From Uloborus plumipes (Eukaryota; Arthropoda; Arachnida; Araneae; Uloboridae): DNA of 64,000 nt. Location of the stretch: positions 1 to 64,000 of the forward strand of contig JAXGGA010005841.1 of NCBI GenBank assembly GCA_038373865.1, in the 5' to 3' direction. This document shows positions 21,530-33,377 of the stretch, piece by piece. The position numbers and the translations under genes are program-made. The stretch's first letter is position 1; every line of letters starts with the position of its first letter. The notes under the pieces are model-generated. The model worked only from the letters and a program-made list of their open reading frames with translations, was not told the DNA's origin and ran no database searches.

Positions 21530-23377
21530 GCTAGGGGTGCGACATCGATGTTAAAAAATTAAGACATCGATGGTATTGATACATCGAGCAAAAAACATCG
21601 ATGTTTTCAAACATCGATCTTTTTTGTTAATTGCTTACACTAGGGGTGCGACATCGAAGGCAAAACATCGATGTTTCAAGACATCGATGTTGGAAAATAA
21701 GGACATCGATGGAACTGATACATCGACAAAAAAACATCGATGTTTTCCAACATCGATGTTTCAAAACATCGATCTTTTTTTCTTTAATGTAGTTATTAAT
21801 CAGTTACTCCTCATTACAAGCGCCTCTTTATATCACTCAATTAGATACATCTTTTGTTTCCTGGAAAAACATTAACCGTAAGATATCGATGCCAGTTCAG
21901 AAAACTTTTTGTATACTGCAACTGTTAATTAACTGTATAACTTTTTTTTGTCGCATATTTTTATAAAACTGTTTTTTTCTGCTGAAATGTAAAACATCAT
22001 CGAAAAAAAAATCAAATGCTAAACAACGATGTTTAAAAATCATTTACTGTAAATCATCGCCAGTTATTAAAAAAAACTTTAATTGCAACTAGTGGTTAGA
22101 GAAATATGAATCTATTTTATCGCATATTTTTATTATTTTTTGTTGAAATGTAAAAAGGATATCGAAAAAAAAAACCCACTAAATGCGAAACAACAACAAT
22201 TAAACGGTAAAAAAAAAAAAAAAAAAAAGTGAAAGCAAATTTGAGATGTTTCAGAAACATCGAAAACAAAACATTGATAATAATTATAGAATTTTTTCCC
22301 AAATGAGGTTAATATTGCAACTTTTGAAGTTAAAAATGCAAGACAACGTGTTTACAAGTACAAATAAAAGGTTAAAAAAGAGTTAGAAAACTCTTTTTTC
22401 TAAAAAGAGTTTTCTAACTCTTTTTTAACCTTTCATTTGTACTTGTAAACACGTTGTCTTGCATTTTTAACTTCATCAATTGTACAAAGTTTTCGACAGC
22501 TTTTCTTACAAATTGCAACTTTTGATTAAACATGAAAACTTTTTAATGAGTATGCTTATCGTATATTTTTCTTTGGCTTTCTTTGCTGGAATATAAAATA
22601 TCGACATCGAAAGCAACATCTAACCCAAAACATCGATGTTGGAAAAACATCGACCCTCAAACATCGATGGTAAAATATCGATATTCTTCCAAAAACATCC
22701 ATGTTTCCAAAACATCGACGTCGCAGCCCTAGCCAAGGCTCTAGTGAAGCCTTGCCCTAGCTTACACATTTAAATGTACAGTAGTACAGTAACTCCTCAA
22801 TACATTTCGCCTCTTTATTTCACTCAAATAATTTTTTTTGTTTCATGAAAAACATCAACCGTATGATATCGATATCGATTATGGGAAACTTTTTTTTAGT
22901 GAGATAGATAATATATGTTGATGAAACTTTTTTTCCCAAATGTAAAACATATTATCGTCGAAAAAAATTTTAAATGCAAAGCAACGATGTTTAAAAATCA
23001 TCGACCGTAAATCATCGTTAGTAAAAAAAAAAAAAAAAACTTTGTGTCAATACGATAGATATTGCAGCTGTTAAAGATAAATCTTTTTTATTGCATATTT
23101 TTATTGCTTTTTGCTGAATTTTAAAGCAGACATCGAAAGAAAAGTAAGACATCTACCGTAAAGTATCGATGAAGAAAACTTCTTAATACGTGTGCTTATC
23201 GCATCTTTCTATCAAGCTTTCTTTGCTGGACTATAAAACATCGACATCGAAAAAAACATCAAACCCAAAACATCGATGTTGGAAAAACGTAGACTCTCAA
23301 ACATCGATGGTAAAAACATCGATGCTTCAGCAAAAACATCGATATTTTCAAAACATCGGCATCAATGTCGCAGCACT
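21530..23377. repeat. ACATCGATGT-rich hAT-like element or array
   Basis: Starts CTAGGGGTGCGACATCGATG and ends GGCATCAATGTCGCAGCACTA. Internal copies of these ends occur at about 21641 (CTAGGGGTGCGACATCG) and 22707-22731 (ACGTCGCAGCCCTAG). This indicates at least two elements in tandem or nested. The palindromic word ACATCGATGT and variants recur more than twenty times. Flanks GTTGCCAG and GTTGCCAC suggest an 8-bp target duplication. The short frames inside are translated repeat, not genes. Confidence 0.6.
22326..22474. repeat. Near-perfect hairpin, ~72-bp arms
   Basis: The arms 22326-22397 and 22403-22474 are reverse complements with at most one mismatch by eye, and a loop of about 5 bases. 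They are bounded by GAAGTTAAAAATGC and GCATTTTTAACTTC. It sits inside the ATCGAT-rich element. Confidence 0.85.
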
Positions 23378-23388
23378 AGTTGCCACCA

Positions 23389-23668
23389 AGGGCGGATACA
23401 AGAAGGGGCGAACGCCCCTCCCTAGAGGGACTATTCTCCAGAAGTTTTTAGATTTTAAAGTTCAAAAAAGACCATTTTAGTTGATCTTTGATGATATTAA
23501 TGGAAAGGGTGCGGGGATTTGGGGCTTTGATCTGGAAATTTTTCGAAATGGAAGACCAAAACATTTGTAATTAACATTATGTTAACAAGGATGCATGGCT
23601 AAAAAAATGAGCAAGTAAGAAAAAAAATCAATCGCCCCTCCCTTGGAACATTTCTGGATCCGCCCTTA
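23389..23668. mobile_element. MITE, AAGGGCGGATCC family, copy 1
   Basis: Left CAAGGGCGGATACAAGAAGG and right CTGGATCCGCCCTT, both with nearby CGCCCCTCCCT words. AGTTGCCAC flanks both sides, a target duplication of about 8-9 bp. A second copy lies at 54904-55337. Confidence 0.7.
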
Positions 23669-23692
23669 GTTGCCACTCGCCAGTGGCGACTA

Positions 23693-23756
23693 AAAGAAAA
23701 TTTTTGGCGATTACTAAAGCTACATCACATTTAGTAGTCGCCAAAAATTTTCTTTT
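23693..23756. repeat. Small hairpin with GGCGAC core
   Basis: The arms around AAAAGAAAATTTTTGGCGA and TCGCCAAAAATTTTCTTTT pair across a loop of about 12 bases. Confidence 0.7.
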
Positions 23757-23849
23757 CCAAACTGGCCACCTACTTTTTTTGCTGAACAAAAGTACAACAT
23801 ACCGATGCACGAAAAGAAATTGCGATGAATCAAGCGATCACCAATGATA

Positions 23850-24969
23850 TGGGTCATTTTCACCATATGCTTACATTTCAAAATTTTTAAGTAATTTTTT
23901 TAACTTGCTATTTTCTTTTAGAAATACTAACAGATGTTTAGTCACATATTGTAGGTGTGTAAAAAAGTAACTATTTGTACACTTTGATGAATAATTAAGT
24001 ATTCAAATGCTGTTGTAAAACTGTAAGTTGCAAGGAAAATTGTGGTCCATTACCATACAAAATCAATATGAAATTTCACTTTTAAACTATATCATAGAGC
24101 CTAGAACCAACTTCATTTGAAATTATTTGCGCCCTGAAGCTTAAAACGATGTTTTTGATGATTGAAATATTGATCAAAAACTATGGTAACGAATTTGACA
24201 TTTGGTAACGGATTTGACCAGTAACGGACTTGACATTTCAACCAAAATGTCAAATTATGGCTAGGTTGTCGAATTTAAAAATTGAACTACAATATGCATT
24301 TTCTTAGAGTTGTATAATGAACAATATTTAGGGGTAAAAGTTTAGAAAAAGTAAAAATTAATACTAAAATCTTTGGTAACGGACTTGACAAAGAATAAAA
24401 ATACGCACCTGGAAAAAATTTTGTGCGAAACGCCACAGCAATACTTCACGACTCAGGGAAACAAAATGGTACAAAATAGTTACGTCATTAATTTGTTAAG
24501 TTAACTGAATACGTGTTACCATCTTTTGACTTCAATAAATACCTTTTTTAGCTAAAATAATCTTAGGGTAACGGACTTGACAAGAACTCCCGGACAAAAT
24601 ATATTCATACATTTCTTATTGAAATAAAATTACTATTGTCAATATTTATCATGAATACCATATACTAATAGTCAATATATAAAAATAATATGTCGCATTT
24701 ACTTTTTTTGACCATTAAGTATAGGAAAAAAATAGTTGAACTTGCGAAAATTGGAAATGGACAAGCGTTTTTGCCTTGATTCTCATTTTTAAAGACTTAT
24801 ATAAAAATAAATAAATAAATTTCAATAATTTGTTGAGTGATAGAATTTTTTTGGGGGTATTTCTTTCAGAAAATAATTATTCGCATTGAATTTAAGATAT
24901 ACGTTATGCTTCAAAATCGTCTTTTTAAACTCCGGACAGTAAATGTAAGCAAATTTTGAAAATGACCCA
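23850..24969. mobile_element. Non-autonomous TA-flanked transposon with TAACGGACTTGACA repeats
   Basis: About 1.1 kb. Ends TGGGTCATTTTCA and TGAAAATGACCCA are flanked by TA, and the next block (GCTTACATTT / AAATGTAAGC) is also inverted. Inside are at least five copies of a unit close to GTAACGGACTTGACA (about 24185-24235, 24372 and 24563). No coding frame. Probably a Tc1/mariner-superfamily derivative. Confidence 0.65.
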
Positions 24970-25343
24970 TATACGTTTTAGAAAGGTTAAGCATTTTCAT
25001 GTAAATGATTACCTCCACCCTCCACTTGCATATTACTTGAGCAATTTAGTACTACAAAAAAAGTTCCAGTTTGAGAAAGCGCGGGACAAAACCGTTTGAA
25101 AATTTCCTTCAAACAATACTTGAAAATCTGACCAATGACCATTAATGTAATATTACTTTATGCAGAATGAAGTAGAGTGGGATTATTCTTTTGGAACATG
25201 TTTCAAAGTGGCCACCAACAATGTCAAAGTGGCCACTAACTTTTTTGGGTTCACTGGCCACTATCAAATCTTTTTAGTCTGAAACTTTAGTGAATCTGAT
25301 TCTGATGTACATTTTTCGAAAAAGTGTAAGTACAAATTTAATA
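24970..25343. other. Unassigned stretch
   Basis: No gene is supported. A repeated GTGGCCAC word occurs at 25210-25260. Confidence 0.35.
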
Positions 25344-26023
25344 CAGTGGCTACTTCTTATATGAACCATGTTTGTTCTGAGCAGTTTAAATTCAATAAAG
25401 CGGCAAATTTAACCCATTTATGCCCAGTAGCCTGAAAACGGGACGCTTGTTAGTTACTGCATACAAAAACCTGTAATGGGTGTATCATTTTACTAAAGCT
25501 GTTTTTCACTAGTTAAATAGTCCTTCTTCGTGAGAAAACCAGTTAGAGCCACTATTTGGACATCAGAGTTTAATTATTGACAGCTATTTTCAGACAAATC
25601 AGTCAAGCAACGATCCAGCATGGGTAGCCACAGAAAGTAAAAGTTTTTTGCTAGCTTTTTTTTCATAAAATTAAACCATTTTAAAATGATTTGCTTAAAA
25701 TTGATCACAGATGCTTTCTGTAAGGTTACTTTGCAAAAGTAAAGTCAAGTAAGATCGTATTTTGCTCACATATCTGCAAGATATCAATTAAACATGACGT
25801 TAAATAACTTCTTGAATATGGCAACGCCAAGCTATTTTAAGCCCAAATGTATGTAAACCATTCCAAGTAAGACTTTTAAGCAGATAAAAATTGAAAAAAA
25901 TTGTTAAAAAAAACTTAGGCATAAATGGGTTAATAAAGCTGGATCTTGTTCTGTTTTTGACGATTTGTCTTATTAAAGTGGCTGATTCTATCCACTAATG
26001 ATTCAATTAACCGGCGTCCACTG
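25344..26023. mobile_element. pogo/Tigger-like MITE split by a piggyBac-like MITE
   Basis: Ends CAGTGGCTACTTC and GGCGTCCACTG are flanked by TA. GGTTAATTGAATC precedes the right end, as in Tigger-type termini. The original element is only about 160 bp; the rest is the insertion at 25413-25929. Confidence 0.6.
25413..25929. mobile_element. piggyBac-like MITE, CCCATTTATGCC family, copy 1
   Basis: 517 bp between TTAA at 25409-25412 and 25930-25933. Ends are CCCATTTATGCCCAG and GGCATAAATGGG. A second copy at 62400-62906 shares most of the interior (for example AACGGGACGCTTGTTA and CAAGCAACGATCCAGCATGG). Confidence 0.88.
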
Positions 26024-27787
26024 TACTAAATGGCTAATATTAGGGGACCAGAAAGTAATGTGTTTTTTTTCCCATAGACAAATCTTAAGTTAAAAGTTTT
26101 TATTGATTTTTGGAGCAAAATATCTTGAAATAGCATCTTGGATACATGCTAAATTTGCAAATTTTTGTGCAATAGAAAGTGTTTCAGCAATTGAAATTGA
26201 ATTAAACCAAAAATAAACTTCTTAAACTTTTTTTTTCTCTCTTTTCTTTTTTAGGAAAAATTTAAACCGTTGGTCGATATCCAAAAATAGCTGAAGGGAT
26301 AAGAAAAGAATTATATGAACGGTGGGATTTGTCTTCAGTGGCGTAGATAGCAAGGGTGTCACCCGGGGCGGCAATTCGTGGTGGTGCACCCCCTCCCCCC
26401 CCCCACCAAAAATCCCCAACAGTAAAAAAAGGAAAAGAAAAAAAATAAAGAAAGAAAGGAAAAAGAAAAGAAAAGTGTTCGAAACCATTTTTGTGTCACA
26501 CCTAAAGGGGTGTAACCCGGCTAACCGCCCCCCTCAAATTGTTTTTTACTTCCTTTTACGTAGTAAAGGAAGTATTGTGATCGCGAAAAAAAAATCACTC
26601 AAATTTGAGTCTAAATTTTGATTTTGCTCACCCCCGAATGAAAATTCCTTAGTTTTTTTGACCTGTCAGCACGTGTATATGTACCTAGCAACATATAAGC
26701 AGCCGAAAAATTTTTTTCAACCACCCCCGAGTTAATTACGACGAGTTTTCTCGTGACGTCTGTATGTACGTGTGTGCGTATGTGGGTCGCATAACTCAAA
26801 AACTATATGCCGTAGAAGCTTCTAGCTTGGTATGTAGGCTCTGAGGATGGTCTAGTTGTGCACCTCCCCTTGTGGTTGCATTTGAATGTTCCCAAGGGGG
26901 TGTTTTACCCCTTTTTTGGGGTAAATCAGTGTTAATTTCAATGCAGACTCAAGTGATATGAATTGGCGCGACCACTTGGCGATATGTCGCCAAGCTTTTG
27001 GTCGCCGTTTGACGCCAACTTGGCGACATATCGCCAAGTTGGCGACAAATTTGGCGAAAAAAATATTTTTCGAATTTGGGTTCAACTTGGCGCTATTGGC
27101 GATATTTTGCGAAAAATTCACTGAATGATATTAAAATCAGCAATATTTAGAAAATTAACCATTGCAAAATATTTTTTGCATTGTTTCGTGGCAGATTAGG
27201 GGAGTAAATATTTGAATCAGGCTTGGAGTAATCGCCGATTACGTAATCGTAATCTGTGTAATCGATTACAATTTTTTGTAATCGTAATCATAATCATAAT
27301 TTGGAAATGAGACTTTCGTAATCGTGTAATCGTAATTTTAATCAAGTATTTCTTGCGTAATCGTAATTGTAATCTAATTTTAAATAATCGTAATTTGGCC
27401 TTGTAATCGTGTAATCCAGACTTGTTGAAAGTGAAAGCTTCTAAGTTGCGTTTCTATGGGAAAAAGATAAGGATTCTATCTGGGCCCCGGGAAAAAGCAC
27501 TCCAGGGAAGGAGCGTGTTCTTTTGTCTTGGGCGTCCCGATTCAATGCAAGCTTGAGCAAGCCCTAACGTAAGTGCTTTGCAACCTCAGGCGCATATTAG
27601 AGATAGGCGCATATTAGATTAGACCGTCCCTCCTGATTTTTAGGATGGGTCATCAATTTTCCCTTTCATCAGCTGTCAATGATAGCTACAAACGAAGCTG
27701 TTCTACCTCGGACGAGAGCAGTAGTATCAAATTACTAACACATACTTTTCGGCTTAACAGGACTCTATACTCAGGGCCCTCCAAACC

Positions 27788-28674
27788 AGTGTTTCCCAAT
27801 CTTTTTGAGCTCATCGCCCCCTTCAAGACGCTGATTGTCAACTATCGCCCCCCCCCCTTTTCTTCCTCGAAAAAAACCATAAGTTGGTGCAAGTGAACAT
27901 CGTGATGTTATTAAAAATATAAATACGTAACTTAAATTTGAAGTAAACTGAAAGCAATTATAACCAATCAATTTTAAACTAAAAATATTAATTAATGAAT
28001 AAAATACCTTTATTTTTTTTCTTTCACAAAGCGAACTGATATAGCATTTGAAGGGTAACATTAAACTAAGATCTTTGATGTACTTTTCAAAAAACAGAAG
28101 TACATTTTTCAAGACATTATTTTCTTTTCTACATTGGAATCTGGGGGAATTAAAATCATTGAAACTAAAAATTTGAAGGAAAATAAGTTGAAAATCTGAA
28201 AATTCATAAATTGACAATGAATGACAAAATACCTCCTAAGGTTCATCCGAGGTACAAGGAGGAACCTCTTGAACTTTTATTTGTTTTTTCCTAACTTGTG
28301 ATTAATTGTTTGATTTTTGAGCAACCAGGGCCCGATTAATATATCACGGGGCCCTAGGCCAAATACTTTTTGGGGCTCCCTGTGGTGAGGCTTTGAAAAT
28401 TTAGGCATAGGATAAAACAAATTCAGGCATTGACTACAGCAATTTTAGCCTTTTGGGGGCCCTAAATTGTGGGGGCCCTAGGCCACGGCCTAGCTGGCCT
28501 ATTCAGTAATCAGGCCCTGTGAGCAACCGGTTTCGCACATGTTTACAAATTCGGTTTTCGCTACCCTTTTATTACTACTGTTTTCTCTTCTAAATACCCA
28601 TTGCCCCCCTATCGCCCCTTTGAGGAGTCAAATCGCCCCTTTGGGGGCGATTGCTCCAGGTTGGGAATCACTGC
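27788..28674. mobile_element. hAT-like MITE, CAGTGTTTCCCAA family
   Basis: Ends CAGTGTTTCCCAATC and GGTTGGGAATCACTG. Both ends have nearby ATCGCCCC words in opposite orientation. Flanks CTCCAAAC and CTCTGAAC agree at 6 of 8. It is itself split by the MITE at 28326-28519. Confidence 0.65.
28326..28519. mobile_element. hAT-like MITE, CAGGGCCTGATTA family, copy 1
   Basis: 194 bp with ends CAGGGCCCGATTA and TAATCAGGCCCTG. TGAGCAAC is perfectly duplicated at 28318-28325 and 28520-28527. Confidence 0.88.
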
Positions 28675-28783
28675 TCTGAACAGTTGCATGGTTTTTGATT
28701 TTTCCCTTTTTCTTTCATTAGCGAAAGAGGAGGAAATTTTGCAAAAGAAGAGGGAATTTGCAACTGCTTTAGTTAGCATTATA

Positions 28784-30001
28784 CACTGAAGTGACAAAAG
28801 TCATGGGATACCTCTTAATATCGTGTCGGCCCTCCTTTTGCCCGGCGAAGTGCAACAACTCGACGTGGCATGGACTCAACAAGTCGTTGGAAGTCTTCTG
28901 CAGGAATATTGAGCCATGCTGTCTCGATAGACGTCCATAATTGTGAAAGCGTTGATGGGGCAGGATTTTGGGCACGAACAGACCTCTCGATGGTGTCCCA
29001 TAAATGCTCAATGGGATTCATGTCAGGCGATCTAGGTGGCCAAATCATTCGTTCGAATTGTCCAGAATTTTCTTCAAACCAATTGCGAACAGTTGTGGCC
29101 CGGTGACATGGCGCATTGTCATCCATAAAAATCCCATCGTTGTTTGGGTACATGAAGTCCATGAATGGCTGCAAGTGATCTCCAAGTAGCTGCACATAAG
29201 CATTTCTAGTCAATGTTCGGTCCAGTCGCACTAGAGGACCAAGTCCATGCCATGAAAAAACAGCCCACACCATTACGGAGCCACCACCAGCTTGAACAGT
29301 GCCTTGCTGACAGTTTGGGTCCATGGCTTCGTGGGGTCTGCGCCACACTCGAACCCTACCATCGGCTCTTACCAGCTGAAATCGTGACTCATCGGACCAG
29401 GCCACGGTTTTCCATTCATCTAGGGACCAACCGATATGCTCACGTGCCCACGAGAGTCGCTGCAAGCGATGTCGTTCTGTCAGTAAAGGCACTCGAGTCG
29501 GTCTTCTGCTGGAATAGCCCAAGAAATCCAAATTTCTCCGCACAGTTCTAGCAGACACGTCCATTGTACGTCCCACATTGATTTCTACGGTGATTTGACG
29601 CAGTGTTGCTTGTCTGTTAGAATTTACGACTCTTTGCAGACGTCGCCGGTCTCGATCTTTAAGTGCAGGCGGTCGACCACTGCGCTGTCCATGGTGGGAT
29701 GTTATGCCTGAAATTTCATACTCTCGGCACACTCTTGACACAGTGGATCTGGGAATGTTGAATTCTCTAACGATTTCCGAAATGGCATGACCCATGCGTC
29801 TAGCTCCAACTAACATTCCGCGTTCTAAGTCTGTTAATTCACGTCGTGCGGTCATCATCACGTTAAAACCTCTTCACATGAATAACTTGAACAGAAATGA
29901 AAGCTCTGTAAAAGCACTGCGCATTTATACCTGTTCTATGCGATGCTACTGCCATCTGAAAATTTGCATATTGCTATCCCATGACTTTTGTCACTTCAGT
30001 G
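28784..30001 (-). mobile_element. Complete Tc1-like transposon
   Basis: 1,218 bp flanked by TA (28782-28783 and 30002-30003). Perfect 27-bp terminal inverted repeats start CACTGAAGTGACAAAAGTCA. It contains one uninterrupted transposase gene. Intact ends plus an intact frame make it a candidate autonomous and recent copy. Confidence 0.95.
28815..29861 (-). CDS. Tc1-like transposase, DD36E spacing
   Basis: Single-exon frame of 348 residues, the usual length for Tc1 transposases. Residues about 8-60 form the first helix-turn-helix (ELTDLERGMLVGARR onward). GRPP at 62-65 is the AT-hook-like linker, and residues about 70-125 form the second DNA-binding fold. The catalytic triad is D157 (VAWSDESRFQL), D248 (FMDDNAPCH) and E285 (SPDMNPIEHLWD). 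Counting residues between D248 and E285 gives 36, not the 34 of canonical Tc1. The enzyme would cut and paste the 28784-30001 element at TA sites in the nucleus. Three methionines open the frame, and I cannot tell which is used. There are no stops or frameshifts. Confidence 0.95.
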   Translation of the reverse strand: MMMTARRELTDLERGMLVGARRMGHAISEIVREFNIPRSTVSRVCREYEISGITSHHGQRSGRPPALKDRDRRRLQRVVNSNRQATLRQITVEINVGRTMDVSARTVRRNLDFLGYSSRRPTRVPLLTERHRLQRLSWAREHIGWSLDEWKTVAWSDESRFQLVRADGRVRVWRRPHEAMDPNCQQGTVQAGGGSVMVWAVFSWHGLGPLVRLDRTLTRNAYVQLLGDHLQPFMDFMYPNNDGIFMDDNAPCHRATTVRNWFEENSGQFERMIWPPRSPDMNPIEHLWDTIERSVRAQNPAPSTLSQLWTSIETAWLNIPAEDFQRLVESMPRRVVALRRAKGGPTRY

Positions 30002-30504
30002 TATATTTGCAATACAGCACTCTCATTTGCGATAACAGCACTCTGGTGATTTTTTTAAAATATTTTCACACATAATTTAATCTTAAGTTTATGCTTTACA
30101 CTTTAATGCTGATATTATTTTTAATCATTCAGTATGTTAAAAATGAAAAAATTGTGTATTTACATATTTTTAAAACATTGCTTATGAGTAAGATTGATTG
30201 TCTATGATTAATTTTTAAGTATTATTTATATTTTTGTGCTTTGAATAATTTCAATATTTCTTATATTTATGATCATTATTTTAATTTCGTGGTTTTAGTG
30301 GCAATAATTACACTTCAGTATACTTTTAAAAATGTGACATAAAATATTATTATAAAATGGTCATACACACGCAAAATAAATAAATAAATCCTCAAGTTAA
30401 GATTATACATTAGTTGCAATCATCTTATAATATTAGTGGATCAAAAATCATAACTCTTAGCTATGACACTGTTGTCGCAAATGAGCATTATATATGTTAT
30501 ATTA
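30002..30504. other. Unassigned AT-rich stretch inside the nest
   Basis: Belongs to the interior of the TAATCG-ended element or an unrecognised insertion. No gene is supported. Confidence 0.4.
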
Positions 30505-33377
30505 GGGTGGTTCAAAAAAATTTTTTTTTTGCTACGGACCAAGGCGCACCCTACTTTTTTTACATTTATGTATGAGATCACTCCCCTAAAATTTCAGCTC
30601 CCTACTCTTAATGGAAGATGGTGCTCAAACACCCTTCATTTTTACGCTTTTTCGTAATTTTCACAATTTTTGAGTTTTTCAAACTAAAGAGACCATTTTC
30701 TTGGAAGAGATTTTTTTTTCAATTATTCTCATTTTCCAACTCATATTAGTTCAAACAATTGGAAAGTTTCTTAATCGTTTGAATACATATAGCAACACCT
30801 TTGATACAATCAATTATTTAGTAGATCGCAGCACACTATGTAGATTGCAGTACTACTCGTCTACATGTTGTGCTATGGTTTTCAAAACTTACGCTTTCCA
30901 AAATAGAGTTGTGGAAGAACTGTGCAAAATGTTTTTTATGTTTTTAAAGTAGTGGGATGCAGAGAAGAAAATTGCAAGATTTAAAGTTTTAAACTAATAG
31001 TGCTAACAGTATCACAAGAAGAATGAATTAAATTATAAAAACTAATTGTACAAAATAAACTATTGTAGCTAGTCTGGCATTGAACTAATCTGAAATTTAG
31101 GCAAAGATATTTACTTCATGCTTACTTTGGCCATCATATTCCTCGCAAGTTCTATTCTTTTTAATAACTTTAAAGCGAAAAAATGTTTGGCAAATAATTA
31201 AAAAAAAAAAAAAAAAGAATGTTGCACATAGAACTTAAAAAATACTTTAACAAGTTTGAAACTTCAACTGTAAGCTTTTTATAATTTTATAGATAAATCT
31301 ATGATCACTCTGACTGATTATGAAGAGATAATTGAGTTATTATTAGTCAATTATCTTTATCTTTATCGTTAATTTTGTGCAGGGCTGGGGCGATTCCCAT
31401 TTTCCTGACCTCGTGAGGGGAAATTGGAGCAGAGCAGATTGTAGGTACATCCAAGCTTGGAAGTTATTAGTCAATTAGGGAGCCTATATGAGAAAATCCA
31501 GTTGCTTATATACCTCAAAATATGTATGTTCCTATATAAGAAAGAGATTTTTCATATAATCTAATCATGAGAGAAAAACCTAGGTGCAACACTTCCTACA
31601 GTTTTAGCATCTTTTTGTACAGTAAAACAAATAGATTGAACTTTAATAGATGCTCCATTTGCTATTAAAACTTCTAGGAATATCTGAACTTGGAAAAAAC
31701 CTTATAAGATATGAATGACCTGGAAAATGAAATAACAACTAGGACAGTTTTATTAAAGTACTTGTGACACCTTTCTGGTGAATTAATTAGTTTGACGTAG
31801 TTTTTTGTATCAAATTCTAGTTGAAAGAAAAGCAAGTTATTATAAAAATAAAGATTTGAAATATAGCAAGTGTAGTACAGAACAATTGGATTTTTTCTAA
31901 AATGAAAAAAAGGGATTATTTTCTAACATTCTTCGTCCTACGCCCCAACGAATGCAAATATAATATCAATCACAGAATTAAAATAAAAAATTAAAATAAA
32001 TAAATAATGGTAAATAACGTTGCTGAGGAAAATATTCAAATAATTCAAGAATTTAACAGATTTTTTTTCAATAATGAGGACAATAAGCAGTTTTTTTTTA
32101 CCTGCTGTTGAAGAAAATTGAGTACTTATCCTTGCTGAGACAATAAAATATGAAGGGTCAAGGGGAAAAACCACGGTAGTCCACTTTTTGTTGAATTTAA
32201 ACTGATGCTACCACCTGTTAGAAAAATAAGTGTAATTTCGTTTAGTATATGCAATATTCGTGAAAAAACACTGTAGTCCATGTATTATTGTCATTTTAGA
32301 ACAAGCATACTGGGGAAGTTTATGAGTTCGTAAAGTTTAAGTTTCGTTTTTCTCAAAATGAATCAAATGTGACTACCGTGGTTTTTCCCCCTGACCCTTC
32401 ATATTCAATACTAAAAGTCTCTCTCTCTCTCTCTCAAAAAAAAAAAAAATCTATGTATAAATATACATAGAAAGTTGAATTGCATAGCAAAAAGTTTAAA
32501 TATTTTGGCTTTAATTAAAAACTTCTAGCAAATTTCAGTATAACAACACTGCTCGACACAAAATGAACAAATGTATCTGACATTATTCTTGCTGTTTCTC
32601 ATGTAAAATGCTCCACTGAATTCAAATATAATCTCCATTTCCTCCTTCACGGTAATCGCTCAAACACAACTGGAATGAATATAAATAATACTGAAAGGTT
32701 CTTTATGGAAGGAATTCTGCGGTGCAACTCATATGTAACATGCGATTTTTCCAAGGTTTTGAAAAAAAAAAAAATACCGCTTAAAAATTTTTTTGGACAT
32801 GGGAGTCATAGAAGGCAGTCCAATATTATTGTGTTGCGTAAAAAAAATAAGCAAAATTTTGAAGCTGGAAGAAAGGAGTTGTTGATGATATGTTAAAGAT
32901 TTTACGGAGGGAAGGGGAAAATACCCCATGAGTCTCCCTTTGAACTTTTCACCTCTCTAGCCCTATAGAAGAATGTTAATGGTAAATATAATGCTTCCTT
33001 CCTCTCCAAATAATATCTATGAAATTGTCGAAATCTAATGAAAATGGGAGGGGAGGGGGGCGCTATTTTCGAAAAGTGGGATGCAATGGGGGAAAAGGGT
33101 GGCCATATCAGGATTCATGAGATCATTGAACATAAGAATTAGCAAGAATGATAGGGAAACACCCGGATTTTTTTTTTTTTTTTTTTTGCCGCTCAACCGA
33201 AAAACGCTTGAAATTGACAAAAGTGGAGAACTATGTGAGCTTTGAGCACCGTCTTTTTATTTAAGTAGGAGGTTGAAATTTTGGCAGTATAATAGGGTGG
33301 ATAAAGGTAAAAAAATGAGCCACCGCCGTGACCTCTAGGACAAAACTTTTTTTTTACCATAGGCTTGTGAACCACCC
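30505..33377. mobile_element. Non-autonomous TA-flanked element, GGGTGGTTCA termini
   Basis: About 2.9 kb with ends GGGTGGTTCAAAAAAA and TTGTGAACCACCC, flanked by TA on each side, as in Tc1/mariner-superfamily elements. No transposase remnant was recognised. It contains the MITE at 32151-32401 and a short TC microsatellite (about 32418-32434). Confidence 0.6.
32151..32401. mobile_element. TA-flanked MITE with ~30-bp inverted repeats
   Basis: 251 bp with ends TGAAGGGTCAAGGGGAAAA and CCCCCTGACCCTTCA, the inverted repeat continuing through ACCACGGTAGTC. TA flanks. Confidence 0.82.

Noticed and set aside
21570..21875. Repeated CATCGATG words as a CRISPR-like array
   Set aside because: Spacing is irregular, the words are palindromic, and the setting is eukaryotic with transposon termini.
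27771..28217. 148-residue minus-strand frame as a gene
   Set aside because: It lies across a hAT-like MITE end with poly-C and AT-rich sequence. Its composition is low-complexity and no motif is recognisable.
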